A DNA stretch of 64,000 bases, taken from positions 74,501-138,500 of the forward strand of contig CANJKZ010001154.1 of the NCBI GenBank assembly GCA_947471745.1, read 5' to 3'. The position numbers and the translations under genes were made by a program. Below the pieces are notes generated by a model. It saw only the letters and a list, made by a program, of their open reading frames with translations. It searched no databases and was not told where the DNA came from. Shown here in pieces: positions 50,732 through 62,368 of the stretch; the stretch's first letter is position 1, and the number at the start of each line of letters is the position of its first letter. The stretch is from Closterium sp. Naga37s-1. Taxonomy: Eukaryota > Streptophyta > Zygnematophyceae > Desmidiales > Closteriaceae.

Positions 50732-52719
50732 GCGACGCTGCTGCGCTGGGAAAAGCTGGAGGGGGGGATTTGTAGTGCAGAGCCCGGCAATTCCTGCCTG
50801 ACAACAGGCGGGAGCTGGTCAAGGGCCTTGGTAAACCAAGGGTCCAGTAAATCCCCAGCCGGCGGAGTGCGGAAGAACTCACTGAACATCTGCTCCTCGC
50901 CCGCTACTCCCAGCTTGACAACAGCACTCGCAGCCTGGCACCACCCACAGACGTAAGAGAGAGGGCTAAGAGTTGCTGCTGAACGAATGCCAAACCCGCC
51001 CAAACGAGCCGGGAGGTGCAGCTGCAGGTGAGCCATGCGCGACCTATCAGGACTGAAGTCCCAAGTGTCTGGCGGGAAAAGTTGCTCAAAGCACTCTTCC
51101 AAAGCCCCATCCCAATCTCTGAAAGCGTCAAGAACCTCAGGACGAGGGGGAACAGTGCGAGTCAAGAAGAGCGGCCACGCAGACACGGCAACAGCCAACA
51201 AGTGGGAGGCAATCTGGGGGTGGTTCAAAATAGGAAGCCAAGGTAGAGGTGATCGCAGCTGCAAAAGTCTCTCCCTCAAGCGCGCCACCTCCCAATCCTC
51301 CTCTCCAATAGGTACCCCCACCACTGTTAACCCCGTCCACGACTGCTGCATTCCCAGCGGAATATCCCCAGACGCTGCCGCCTCCCCTCTTTCCCACATC
51401 CTACACTTGTGCGATTGCACCTCCAAGCCCACCCACTCCAGTCGCTCCCGCAAGACATCGTACGCCGCCAACACCCGCTCCCGCGGGCCAAGAACGTAGG
51501 TGTCATCAGCGTAGCTCAAGAAAAGAAGATCAGGGAAATCCTTCATTGTAGGCCCCATAACCAACTGCTGCGTGAAAGCAAAAAGGAAGGGACCAAATGG
51601 ATCCCCCTGTCGCGAACCCCGCTCGGACGCCAGCATCTCGACAAAGGGGCCTGTGCGAAGGTACAGACCGCTGGGCACCCCATAAAAGACGCGTAAGAAA
51701 GGGATAAGGCCAGCAAAAGGAGAATCGCGGAGGCCGTCGAACATCACGTGCCGATGGAACGAGTTGAAGGCATTCGCTACATCGATCTGCAGCGCGCACC
51801 ACGTCGGATGAACCGCTACAGCCGAGCGGAAAGCATGCGCCAGAATCTCCACCCCCGACTTAGTCCCCACCCCTAGTTGGTTACAAGGAGCGAAGTAGGT
51901 CTCCATGTCGGGACGAAGAAGAACGCATAACGCACGCGCCAGAATCCGAGGGAGCACCTCTCCGATAGCCACTGGGCGGACGTCCCCGTTCGGCTTGGAT
52001 AACCCAACCAAGTTCGAGGCTGCAAGCCAGGGCCGCACCCGCTCAGAAACGCATCCCGAAATCCACTGCCTGAACACCTCCAACAGATGCGGGAGATAGG
52101 AAGGCTCCGAGAGAAATGTGTCTCGGAGGTGCTCTGTCATCCATCCTGAGGGGCCTGGTGCTGAGGCTCGCGCTGCGGAATGAATAGCATGCTTGAGGAT
52201 GTCTTCAGTTAGGTGGGGAAGATGAGAAACGTCTATGCGAAAGTGCTCCACCCACTCAGGAACTGGCACCTCACTGGCCGGGTGCTTTGCTGTCAGCCGT
52301 TCTACTGTTAGTTGAGAGGGCTGCGCCAAGTCGCCCGCAGTAAGGCATGCTAGTCCTCGACTCCATTCCCCCACTTGGCACCTCGTGCGACATCGGGCCA
52401 AACGGATGGCATCAGCATCTCGCTCAGGTAAGGAGAAGGCAAGAGGTCGCGCCGCCGGAGTCAACGCGGCAGAGGCAGCCTCGAACAGCTGTTGCCATTC
52501 CCCTGCCCAGAACTTTCCGAGACGCCCTACTATGGCTGCCCTTCGTCCAAGACCCTCCTTCGCGGGGACTCCCAAAATGAGGCGCGGGAAGGCCAGGAAC
52601 ATCAGCGTCGCCGCCTCATCCCCAGGGGAAGCCTTCAGTCTCTTGAGAATGCAGCACAATGCATCAAGCACCCCCAGTCGCGCCCGCTGCGGGACCCGAC
52701 GAAGAAGCTCTCCCGACAC
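50665..52719 (-). pseudogene. R2-like element: reverse transcriptase
   Basis: 684 codons. After an N-terminal extension the RT motifs appear in order: NLVGLSKPNGDVRPVAIGEV, LQIDVANAFNSFHRHVMFDG (catalytic Asp near residue 312), GSRQGDPFGPFLFAFTQQLV, LSYADDTYVLG (YADD near 402-405), VGLEVQSHKCRMW and TGLTVVGVPIG. These copy element RNA at the nicked target. The thumb region continues to PPSSFSQRSSVAWRLKVFSL. The RT itself is uninterrupted. It overlaps the upstream frame by 56 bp and the downstream frame by 67 bp. Confidence 0.9.
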
Positions 52720-53099
52720 AGAATGAATACTGAAAAAAAGTCTCCCAGTCCCACGAAGGCACCGCCCCCCACACCTCCTCGCCGATATCCCGCGGAGGTA
52801 CTGGATCTGCCCCGAAGACCTCGCTCAGGTTCGGGGAGGAAGTAAGGGCCTGAGCCCGCCGCTGAGCATCTGCCGCTTTACATGCAACTATGTGGCGGGA
52901 GGCCGCACCACCAGGCGGAAATGTGTGAAAGCAGAACTCGCAAGGGACACAAGTTGGAGCAAGTGGAGCCGTGTCAGGAGTGGCTGAATTCTCCGCAACC
53001 CCCGGTGTGGGGCTTTCCGGAGGGATCGGGGGGGGCTGCTGCTGCTGCTGACGCTGCTGCTGCCGCTGCCACACGCCCTGAAGTGCTGCCCTCGCCCCC

Positions 53100-53535
53100 A
53101 GCTGCCCCCCTGCGTGCTGCACGCCCTGGGGTGCTGCAGTCACCCCCTGCTGTCCCGCTGCCTGCTGCACGCCCTGGGGTGCTGCAGTCACTCCCTGCTG
53201 TCCCGCTGCCTGCTGCACGCCTTGAGGTGCTGCAATCAGTCCCTGCTGTCCCCCTGCCTGCTGCACGCCCTCAGGTGCTGCAGTCACTCCCTGCTGTCCC
53301 GCTGTTTGCTGCATGCCCTGGGGTGCTGCAGTCACTCCCTGCTGTCTCGCTGCCTGCTGCACGCCTTGAGGTGCTGCAATCACTCCCTGCTGTCCCCCTG
53401 CCTGCTGCACGCCCTCAGGTGCTGCAGTCACTCCCTGTCGTCCCCCTGCCTGCTGCACGCCCTGGGGTGCTGCAGTCACTCCCTGCTGTCCCTCTGCCTG
53501 CTGCACGCCCTCAGGTGCTGCAGTCACTCCTTGTT
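53100..53535 (-). repeat. 48-bp coding minisatellite
   Basis: About nine copies of a 48-bp unit (plus strand CTGCTGCACGCCCTGGGGTG, then CTGCAGTCACTCCCTGCTGT). It encodes the 16-residue GVTAAPQGVQQAAGQQ repeat of the R2-like protein and keeps its frame throughout. Confidence 0.9.
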
Positions 53536-53984
53536 CCCCTGACAGTGGTCGCCGTCGCACCAGCTGGCCTCCCGGACGTTGGCTCGTAAGCGGCCGCCCC
53601 AACTCGCCCTCTGCCTGCTGATCCTGCTGATTGCCCGACCGCTGCTTGCCCTGGCCTCCGCGTCGCCTCCTGCCCTTGCCTCGTGGCAGTTGGTCGTCCA
53701 AGGGCCCCTGCGCCTGAGCGCCCAGCTCACGCAGCTGCTGCCCTCTCTGATCCGTTTCCCCTATCTGCAGCTCCCCAGGAGGAACAAAAAGATCTTGTTG
53801 GTGCTCCCCACTGTGGCCCGAGAGCTGTGACACAGGCACCAAATCTGTCTCCATTTCTTGCTGCTCCACTCGAAGTGGGCTCGCTACACCCATGACTTCC
53901 CATGTATCACCCACCCAGGTGCCCAGCTGCTGCCCCTGCTGCTCTCCCGGGTGCTGCTCCTCCAGCCTCAGTTCTTGCTGCTCC

Positions 53985-54570
53985 CCTGGCTGCATTTCCT
54001 GCTGCTCCCCTGGCTGCATTTCCTGCTGCTCCCCTGGCTGCATTTCCTGCTGCTCCCCTGGCTGCATTTCCTGCTGCTCCCCTGGCTGCATTTCTTGCTG
54101 CTCCCCTGGCTGCATTTCCTGCTGCTCCCCTGGCTGCATTTCCTGCTGCTCTCCTGGATGCATTTCCTGCTGCTCCCCCCGTTGTATTTCCTGCTGCTCC
54201 CCTGGCTGCAGCTCCTGCTGCTCTCCTGACTGCATTTCCTGCCGCTCTCCTGGCTGCATTTCTTGCTGCTCCCCCTGTTGCATTTCCTGCTGCTCCCCTG
54301 GCTGCAGCTCCTGCTGCTCCCCAGGCTGCAGTTCCAACTGCTCCCCCATCTGCATTTCCTGCTGCTCTCCTGGCTGCCGTGCCTGCTGCTTCCCCATCTG
54401 GATTTCCTGCTGTTCCTCCCCTATCTGCATGTCCTGCTGCTCCCCTGGCTGCCGTTTCTGCTGCTCCCCTGGCTGCCGTTCCTGCTGCTCTCCTGGCTGC
54501 ATTCCCTGCTGCTCCCTCATTTGCAGTTCCTGCTGCTCCCTAAGCCACATTTTCTGCTGCTCTCCTGGCT
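53985..54570 (-). repeat. 24-bp coding minisatellite
   Basis: About 24 copies of a 24-bp unit (TTTCCTGCTGCTCCCCTGGC-TGCA on the plus strand) encoding QPGEQQEM and variants. The first nine copies are nearly identical, which suggests recent expansion. Confidence 0.92.
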
Positions 54571-55717
54571 GCATTTCCTTGCGCGCTCCGAAAGAGAAAA
54601 GTATGTTCCACAGCTCCAGCCCATCCCTTTAGAGACGCCCCCGTTCGTGCCTTCGGGAAGGGATTGATGTCTCTAGTCTCCCCTGCAGCCACCGGCAGAC
54701 CCTGCTGCATCGCCGACAGCGTTTCCGGTTGCTCCCTCCCTGGTTTCCGTCCCTGTTCCCCACGCTCCCAATGCTCCTCCTCGAGTAACTCCCCCTGGAC
54801 CTTTGTCGGCAGGCCCAGCTGGCCCTCCGCCAGACGGCTTGGTTGCCTCCTCAGCACCTTTTCCGACAGGCCTGCATCCGTCACCCCCTGCTGCCCACCT
54901 GCCCCGCACTCCCGGCCCTCATCCGCCAGCAGGGCCCCCTGCACCTCCTGCCTCCCCGCTGTCGACTCCGCCTGCTCTGCCGTCGCCCACTCTTGCCGAC
55001 CGCCCGTGCCAGCTACCAACAAACGCCTCAGCTCCTGCCGTCGTGCCAAGCGCGGTCCAAGTGGAGCCCTGCTAGGACCCACTGAAGCTCCAAGAGTGCC
55101 GGGCGACTCTGTTGCCGTGGCACCAAGTGGAAGCTCGCGCCGCCGCCTATTATGCAGCTCCTGCAAGTGCCGGCGTTGCGCCTCCCACGCCGCCACTGCC
55201 CTGTCCATCCCCGGATCACTTGGTTCCTGCCCACGCCCATCTACCCCTCGGGTGTCTTGTGCATCCACCAGCCAGAGGATGCGTGTGGGCAATTGGGCGA
55301 TGCTTGCTGGTCTACCGAGGGCGTGCGTGGGGTAACAGCCGCCTCCCGCTGTTCACCAACCGTGAGTGGTGCCTCAGCCAAAGGAGGCTGAGCATCCCCA
55401 TTACTAAGCCGCTGCGAAGTTCCTGAGAGCGGCGATACACCGAGCATGTCATTGGAACTCATGGGGGCGGCTGGTGCCTCGCGGTGTCGTTTGCATGGTG
55501 TCCCCTCCGAGCAAAGTCGGTCTACCGAGCTCAGGCGCCGGAGACCGAGGAGGAGTGGCTGCGTAGGGCCTACCCAAGGCCGCTTGAGAGTGTTTGCTTG
55601 GGGCTGCGCTACATACTCCCGAGCGCTAGTGCCTGAGTGCCTGTCTGGGTCAGCAAGTGCTTCCGCCTCGCCATGCGGTGCCTGCGTAGGTGTGTGCTCG
55701 TGCTGCAAGTCGGCCAT
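54540..55717 (-). pseudogene. R2-like element: N-terminal region in two frames
   Basis: 55241-55717 (starts MADLQHEHTPTQAPHGEAEA) and 54540-55292 (DPGMDRAVAAWEAQRRHLQE, HNRRRRELPLGATATESPGT, GRQEVQGALLADEGRECGAG) overlap by 52 bp in different frames and then run into the QPGEQQEM region through a 35-bp overlap. No domain is recognised; composition is Glu/Gln/Arg-rich. The ATG at 55717 is the first after the 60-bp repeats, which supports it as the start. Confidence 0.6.
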
Positions 55718-55789
55718 GCCGTGGATCCTGTAGCGTCTGTCTAGATCCGCGCTCTTCAGTTCCAGCTCCTAGCAACAAGAGAGCCCGGT

Positions 55790-56410
55790 GTGCCCGTGTG
55801 GCGGGGTAGCGAGAAACCGAACACTGCTAATCTTGCTCCAAGCGGGGAAAACCTGGTTGTGCACGTGGTAACGAGGAAACGCACACTGCAGTTCCTGCTC
55901 CTAGCGAGGGAAAACCAGCTGCACACTCGGCTACGCGAAGACGTCCACTGCAGATCCTGCTCCTAACGTGAGTCGTGGCGTCAGGGGCGAAAGCAACAAC
56001 CGTCCACTTGGGTCCCTGCTCCTAGCGTAAATCGCAGCTATGGCGTGAAACCGTCACTTCACTACGCGCTCCTACGTGGAATCGCTGCTGTGGGCAGGGT
56101 AGCGTGAAGCAATCGCTGCGCTAACCTGTTGCTCGCGGGATTCGTGGCCGTGGGCGCGTTGGCGTGAAGCTTACGTTTCGCGACCTAGTGCTAGCTGAAT
56201 TCGCGACTGAGGGCAAGGTGTCGTGTGGTGTACGCTATGCGACCTGCTGCTATCGAGACACGGCTAGGGGCGCGGTGACGTGTGGCGCACGCTTCGCGAC
56301 CTGGTGCTAGCAAGTTTCACGGCTGGGGGCGTGGTGACGTGTGGCGTTCGTATCGCGTTTTGGCACTAGCAGGATTTCCGGCTTGTGGCGGAGTGGCGCG
56401 CGACGTACGG
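55790..56410 (-). repeat. About ten 60-bp tandem repeats upstream of the R2-like ORF
   Basis: Degenerate units of about 59-60 bp with the landmarks GACGTGTGGCGCACGCTTCG, CGACCTGGTGCTAGC and CACGGCTGGGGGCGTGGTGA (best at 56215-56400), decaying towards the ORF (CACTGCAGTTCCTGCTCCTA at 55885). They occupy the 5' UTR position, like the promoter monomers of some non-LTR elements. Confidence 0.75.
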
Positions 56411-56420
56411 ATCTCAGCCG

Positions 56421-57753
56421 TAACAAACCGCCGCCTTTTTCCTCTCTTTTGAGGGAGGAAGTCGGACGGGTGGGTTTGGCGAAGAGGACATAGAGATTAG
56501 TAGGAGGGGACGAGAGAAACAGAGTGATCATGTTGGAGACACACATGCAGCACCCATGCTTTAGGCGAACCAAAGTGCACACCCTATTTTACAAATAATA
56601 TAACGGGCATGTTTTCCTCCCCAGTTTACCCAGAATAGAGAAACAATCAAAGTTTCTTGAAATATGGGGCCTCCTTCCTTGACCTGGCTGTGGAAGTAGC
56701 CACTGTCTGCCCGAATGGTGGAATGTGGTTGGTTCGCCGTTGTGTACGCTGCCGCCACTTCTTGCTGGCGCATCGCAACCCGACAAGGAGCTCGAGAATT
56801 TGGGCGAGCGTGCCCAACAATCACATGCAGCAGGCAGCACACCATCGAGTCTCCTGCTGCGTCATATCTGATCGAGGCAGCGGACGCCCGACCAGAAGCA
56901 AGCAAGTCCCTCTCCAACCGGACGGTGGCATGGAGTGGCCTGCGCGAATCCGCAGCGGAACACCTCTCTAATCAATCATCAATACACTCCTGCGATCACC
57001 ACAATTCGTGAAGCAGCACAAGCAGCCAGGAACAGTCTTCTCATCCCCCACGCAACAAACAGCATCGAGTGGAAAGCTGGTTCACAAGCTGACCAGCTCA
57101 ACGTAGGAGCTACACCATTTGCTAGGCACTGCGCTGCTAACTTCAAGCAAGAAGATAGTGCGAAAGCATGCTCGCTCTTCCAAGAAGCTGTTAGCATATC
57201 TATCAGTTGATACAGAGCTGGCCCACACGAACAACACACCTCGACAGCCAACGAGCAGCCAGCTGGTGATTAATCGTCTCCAGAATCTGGTTACTGGTCG
57301 ACATCGTTATGACTGCGTAAACATCCTTCGTCGTTACCCGCGTCGGAATTTCCCTTGCCGCTGAGCAGTCTCGCGCGACACCTTGATCTTGCAACTGGTT
57401 ACACAGATTCCGCGTTCATCTTGTCGTCGCGGTCCGATTGCCTAACAAACGGCCAAATTTCACTTTTGTTATGGTTCGGTTGCTGCAGTCTGGACAAATA
57501 TTCGGGAGCACTCACCGCACGTGGAGAGACCAATCGGCCTAGAGGTACCAGCGGCCAACTTGCGGTCAATAGGAAACTTGAGCCGTCTGATACTCCTTGT
57601 TAAGGAGCTCAAACCGTTTCTGATAGCCGCGGTCACGCGATACACGAGCTAGTTGGCCCCGCGCTGTTGTGATGTTTCCCCTCGGCCAAGGCGGAGGACG
57701 CAGAAATTCCTCTTGGAAACGAGTTTAAGTGCACTTATTTATCGGTTACCGTG
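56421..57753. other. Intergenic region upstream of the large gene
   Basis: Short frames on both strands with no domain recognised. The part from about 57380 is the likely promoter and 5' UTR of the gene starting at 57754; no clear TATA box was identified. Confidence 0.4.
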
Positions 57754-60700
57754 ATGCAAGAAGGAAGTGACCGACGAAGCAGCGGCACAGCTCATGACGG
57801 TGGCGCGATGCGAGGGGAAGAAGGCGACGAGTGGGTGTGGGCGGAGCATGGTAGTGACGGTATCGAGGGCGGAGGCAATTGGGCGGACATATGGGCGTTA
57901 ATTGATGGGTCGGGCGGGGTTACAGGGCGCATGGTTAAGGCGGCCAGCGAGTCAGGCACCGCTGCGGCAGCTGCAGAAGCAGGCAGATTCAGTTCGTTTT
58001 CCGGATCCAGGGACAGCCTTGTTTCGGCAGCTGCGGAGCAGGTTCCGTCCAATTTTTCGGGAATCGATGCCATGGAACGCGTGGTCTCGTGGACCGATCT
58101 GATTGCGAGTTTCACCGCGGTCAGGCCGGAAGGCGCGTCGCCAACTGTTGGCACTAACGAGCAGGCTCATTTGAATGAGCTCTCGGCGGAGGACCAAACG
58201 CCCGAAGCTTGTGCAGGGCCCAATGACCGTCCCGACATCGCCGCGGGAATGCCAACAGAAGTCGCGGAAGAGCAACAGTGCGACGAGTTTGGCTGGTGGG
58301 CGAACGGCGTTTGTCGCACAGACGTTGCGACGGGTGTTGCGGCTGCGGCGGCTGAGGAGACAGTGGCAGAGGCGCAGGGGACAAACGCCGGAGCTGGTGA
58401 TCGTCGTACCGTGACACTCTCCCCGACCCCGCAGCCTGAACCATGCCGCGGCCAACAAGGCACGACAACGGGCGGGGCTGGCGCCAGGACGAACGGTGCT
58501 ATGAGCCACAGCACCAGTACGGCCCCACTGTCCACGCCCAGCTCTTCCCCTCTGCCCGATCTCGCTTCCTCCGCCACCACTGGTGGCACTACCACTCCCT
58601 CCTCGTGGCCGGGCGTCGGGGCTTGGGGGAGCGCGGAGGAGCGCACGAGCGAGCTTGGAGGCGGGGCGGACGGAGGACGAGAGAGCGGGATGGTTGGACG
58701 GGGCGTGGAAGAAAGCGGAGCAGAAAGGGGAACGCGCGCAGCCGCGGAAGGAGAAAGGGTGGTTGGCGGGAGGGGGAGTGCCGGCTTGGGCGGCGCAGAC
58801 GGGCTGGCTATGGGGGAAACGGAGGGGGCGGTGCGAGCGCGCGGGCGAAAGGGCGGAGGAGCGAGTAGCTGGGAGTGTAGGCGAGCAGAGTGCGGGAGCA
58901 GAGGTGGGGGAGGGGCGCAGGGGGTCGGTGCGGACTTGATGGAGTTGGCGCCGCGTGTGGGCAGCGGGGGTGATGGCGGGGGCAGCGGCGGGGGCAGCAA
59001 CAAGGGCCTCTGTGAGGCACGAGACGGTGAAGTGATTCACGCAGCACAACGCGATGTTACCGACGCGCGTGAGCTCGTGCCGCAGACGCGCACAGCAGGG
59101 ACGGCAAGCTCGGCGGAGGGGCAGGGCAAGGGGGAGGAAGGGGCGGGCGAGGTTGAGGAGGCGGGGCGCGGGGCGGGCAGTGGTGGGGATGTGGATGTGG
59201 ACTGTTTGGAGATGGTATGCGCCATGCTGGGGGCGAGGAAGCGTCTCAAGGCCACTCCCATGGGGGTGATCGACGGTTCCTGTGCAGCGGGGGAGCGGAT
59301 GGGCGCACATGCGGCGATGGTGGACGGCATGGGCGATGCTCCTTTCCTGCCCGGCCCTGTCTTCGCCTCGCCGCCCAGCCACCACTCGCGCTTCCCTCCG
59401 CACCTTGCACACTCGCTCCCTCACGCTACACCCCCGCCGAGCCTTCAACTGCCGCCTCTCCACCACACCAGCGCCGCCCTACCCGTGTCTCGTTCCTCCT
59501 CCCGCCCTTGTTCGTCCCCATCCGCCCCTCATGTATCTGGACTCGCTCGGACCGTCTCTGCCTCTTTTCCCACCACCGGCACCCCCACTGCCGCCTCCCT
59601 CTCCCCGCACTCCCTCCCACACTATTTCCTTGCTCCACACGTGCGCTCCCTCCACTCCCCCGCGCCCCCGCCGCACACACCAGCCGCATCAAGGATTGGT
59701 TCAGCAGACGCGGGGTGGGGGGATGGGGGTGTGCGCGAGCAGGCAGCGCTGGTGCCCAAGAAGCGGTCCCTGTCATGGGCAGGCGGGGACGTGAGTGGCG
59801 CATGGGGGATGGAGAGCGCGGCAGGCATGGCGCACATGGCAAACATAGCACATGAACCTCTAACGCCCGTGCTCCCCAATGGATCAACGCATAGCGCCTC
59901 ACCTGCGCTTGCTGCCGCACCACCAGCACTGGCTGCACGAGCTCGCGAGAGGCCTTTCGCTGTGGATGCTGCTGCCGTGGGGATAAAAACGGCTGTGAGT
60001 GCTGCGAGCGGTGGTGCGGGTGGGATCAGCAGCGTGAGGAGGTGCGAGGAGGCGAGCGGGGACGGCGATGGCAGCAGCAGGGCGGTGCCGCTGTGGAGTC
60101 AGGGGCTGCAGCGCATTGCGTGGTTGCAGCTGCAGCACCGCCTGCTGCTCATGAAGCAGCGGCAGATCGTGCAGCAGGGGCAGGGGCAAGAGGTGCAGGG
60201 GGATTCAGCTGATGAGGCAAAGCGGGAAGAGCACTTGGAGGTAACTCGTCAGATTAAGCAGGTGTGGATGGAGCAGCAGCAGCAGCAACAACAACAACAA
60301 CAACACGCAGCGGGGGTCAGAGCACAGGTGATAGGCAACGCTGGCGCGCTGGGTCTTGCTGCTATGTCTGCTGCGATTCCACAGGCGTTCACTCCCTCTG
60401 CCGCTCAAGCAAGCCAAAGCGCACATCAAGTGGGACGAAGCGGCGATTGGGAGTCACAGTCACTAGGGGACAGCACAGGGCTGCGTCAGACCACCCCCCA
60501 CCACAGCACGAGCATCGCTCAGCTGCCGTTTGCAGCAGCAGTGAGGCGTGCCATTCTGAACGCGGCACAGGTGCGCACCCCACATGCAGAGCGTGGCAGA
60601 GCAGTGGGCATGCAGCACAGTGCCGCTCCTGTGACTTCTTTGGCAGGCACTGCAGCAGCAGGTGGTACCCATGTGGTCGCGAGTGCTGCTGGCATGGACG

Positions 60701-62368
60701 CAGCAAGCAGCGGATTGGCGAGGCACGGCGAGAGCCCAGTGCATGTGCCGCGGTTCCCCCCGAAGCCTCTGTGCGTCGTCTCCCCTCGCTTCCCCACGTC
60801 CTCCTCGCAGTCCCCTCTGCTCTCCCCTCTCTCATGCACTCCCAGAGGAAGGCCACGCAGCACTGGGTGGGGGCGCAGTGGCGGCGAGGGGAAGGGGAAG
60901 GCAGGCAGGCAGGGGCGGTGGGAGATGGAGTGGACAGGCGGGTCGCCTGGGGAAGCAGTAACGCAGCAGGGAAAGGCGGCAGGGGCAGCGAAGCAAGAAG
61001 GGATGCAAGGGGGTGCGGAAGGAGAAGGGGAGAGAGGGAGGGCGTGGCGTGGAGCGATGTGGGAGCAGCGGGACGATTCAATGGGCAGTGCTGTGAGTGG
61101 TGGGGGGGGAGGAGGAATGGTCGTAGTCTCTGAGGGCAGAGAGGCAGCGTGGCGAGAAAGGTTAAGCTCAGGGGAAGGTGCAGTGGGGACTGTGGCGAGC
61201 CCTGGGCACATGGTGAGTGCGAGTGCAGCTGCTCTTCTGAGCAGGCAGAGCAGCTGGGGCTGCAGTGACGCCCGAATGGGTGCCACTGCGGGTGCAAGCT
61301 CCTCCTCTCTTAAGGAAGCTCCCTTGTTACCGCGCTCCACCTCTGCAGCTGCTGCGTCCCTGACAGTAGCTTCACCGAGCGGCAGGGCGTTGCCTCGAGT
61401 GCGGTCGCTGGCGGCAGGGGGGAGAGCAGCAGAGGCGGTGCGTACGGCAGAGGTGGCAGGGCGATGGGGGGCAGGGGGGCGAGGAGAGAGCGGTGGGGGA
61501 CTGGTGCCATGGGGCAAGAGCAAGAGCTGGGGCGGTGCTGGGAGGAGCAGAGCGTGGGGCGCAGGCGAGGGGGGTTGCCACTTGCAGGGGAGAGTGGCGG
61601 AGGCGAAAGTCAGTCCTGGGGAGGTAAGGAGAGGGGAGTCGGCAGCAGGGGTGGCGTCGGCATCGCAGTCGTCGTTGCCTGCTGCAGCATCGTCCATTGA
61701 ATCGTGTGGGCTGCTGGCTCAACACATTCGCCGCCAGCAGCAGCGGCAGCAGGAGCAGCAGCAGCAGCAACTACAGGAACACCAGTTGCAGCGGAGACAG
61801 CAGGAACAGGTTATGGGTGACATGCAGGGCAAGAGGTGCATGGAGGGAGGGGTGCATGTGCCTGGGAAGTATAGAGCGCTGGGGGACCTTGAAAGGTGTG
61901 GCAGTGGGATGGAAGACAAAGGACAGTCGTCAGAGAAATCTATCTTAGAGGTAAGCAAGAGAGGACAAAAGGAAGTGCATGGCAGGAAACAGTGATGCTC
62001 CATGTCCTTAACCATTCCCTCGTTCCGTCGAACTCCCATGGCAACACGTTGACCCCTTCACATCTCTCCTGCTCTGCTACTTTCTTCTTTACTCCCCTCT
62101 TCCCCCTCTCCCAATGTCTGCCTGCCCCACCTTCCGCCCGTCTCAGGTGCAGCTGGATGAGCTCATGAGCGAGACACACAGCAACACCACGCCCACCAAC
62201 TCAATCTCACACGCCACAGCGCCTGCCCCGCACCTGCTTTCCTCTGCCGCCATTGCTCTGCTGCTCAACAATGCCCTCACGCCCCTGCCTCTGCCTGCCG
62301 CCGCACCTGCCTCACAGTCCTCCATGCTTGGAGCCACCATGCCCGCAGCCCAGGGGGGCCGCCCATGA
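57754..62368 (+). CDS. Large low-complexity (disordered) protein, two exons
   Basis: Exon 1 is 57754-61950 and exon 2 is 62147-62368. The intron has AG|GTAAGC and CTCAG|GT borders and phase 0, giving 1,472 residues. I do not recognise the family. Near the N-terminus is an ordered-looking WVWAEHGSDGIEGGGNWADIW. The rest is Ala/Gly/Ser/Pro-rich. A predicted helical segment (LQRIAWLQLQHRLLLMKQRQ) precedes a poly-Gln run (about residues 840-850, mixed CAG/CAA); a second Gln-rich coil lies near 1330-1355. Such composition is common in transcriptional co-regulators, but that is only inference. The ATG at 57754 is the first in a frame open for about 4.2 kb. GC-rich sequence also opens long frames on the other strand, so confidence is moderate. 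Confidence 0.65.

Larger units (their letters stand above)
52664..54574 (-). pseudogene. R2-like element: repeat domains and N-terminal zinc finger
   Basis: 636 codons. First come about 24 copies of an 8-residue repeat of the type QPGEQQEM. A short region with LPRGKGRRRRGGQGKQRSGN, probably nuclear-localising or nucleic-acid binding, follows. Then about 9 copies of a 16-residue repeat (GVTAAPQGVQQAAGQQ) and a glutamine run. A C2HC finger CEFCFHTFPPGGAASRHIVA-C is in the place of the N-terminal finger of R2-like elements, which binds target DNA. The frame ends in RT-proximal sequence WDWETFFQYSFCVGRASSSG and then shifts. Confidence 0.8.
49713..56420 (-). mobile_element. R2/NeSL-like non-LTR retrotransposon, frame-broken
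   Basis: A single coding unit on the minus strand (55717 to 49820) is spread over five overlapping frames: N-terminal region, repetitive QPGEQQEM and GVTAAPQGVQQA domains, a CX2CX12HX3C finger, RT, and a C-terminal CCHC plus PD-D type nuclease. RT followed by a restriction-like endonuclease after a CCHC knuckle is the architecture of R2, NeSL and related elements. There are no LTRs. Upstream lie about ten 60-bp repeats. The boundaries are approximate because no target duplication or poly-A tail is visible. Confidence 0.85.

Noticed and set aside
53100..54570. CRISPR-like or centromere-like array
   Set aside because: Units are contiguous, have no unique spacers and encode an uninterrupted protein repeat.
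53892..54632. Plus-strand Cys-rich ORF with CCSPGCIS repeats
   Set aside because: It is the complement of the QPGEQQEM array, which connects in frame to the zinc finger and lies in the R2-like coding unit.
56561..57251. Small ORFs upstream of the large gene
   Set aside because: They overlap in opposite directions, have no domain and no consistent splice structure.
57952..61697. Minus-strand ORFs of 280-504 codons opposite the large gene
   Set aside because: The plus frame is continuous for about 4.2 kb and ends in a bordered, in-phase intron; the minus frames are fragmented and overlap one another.
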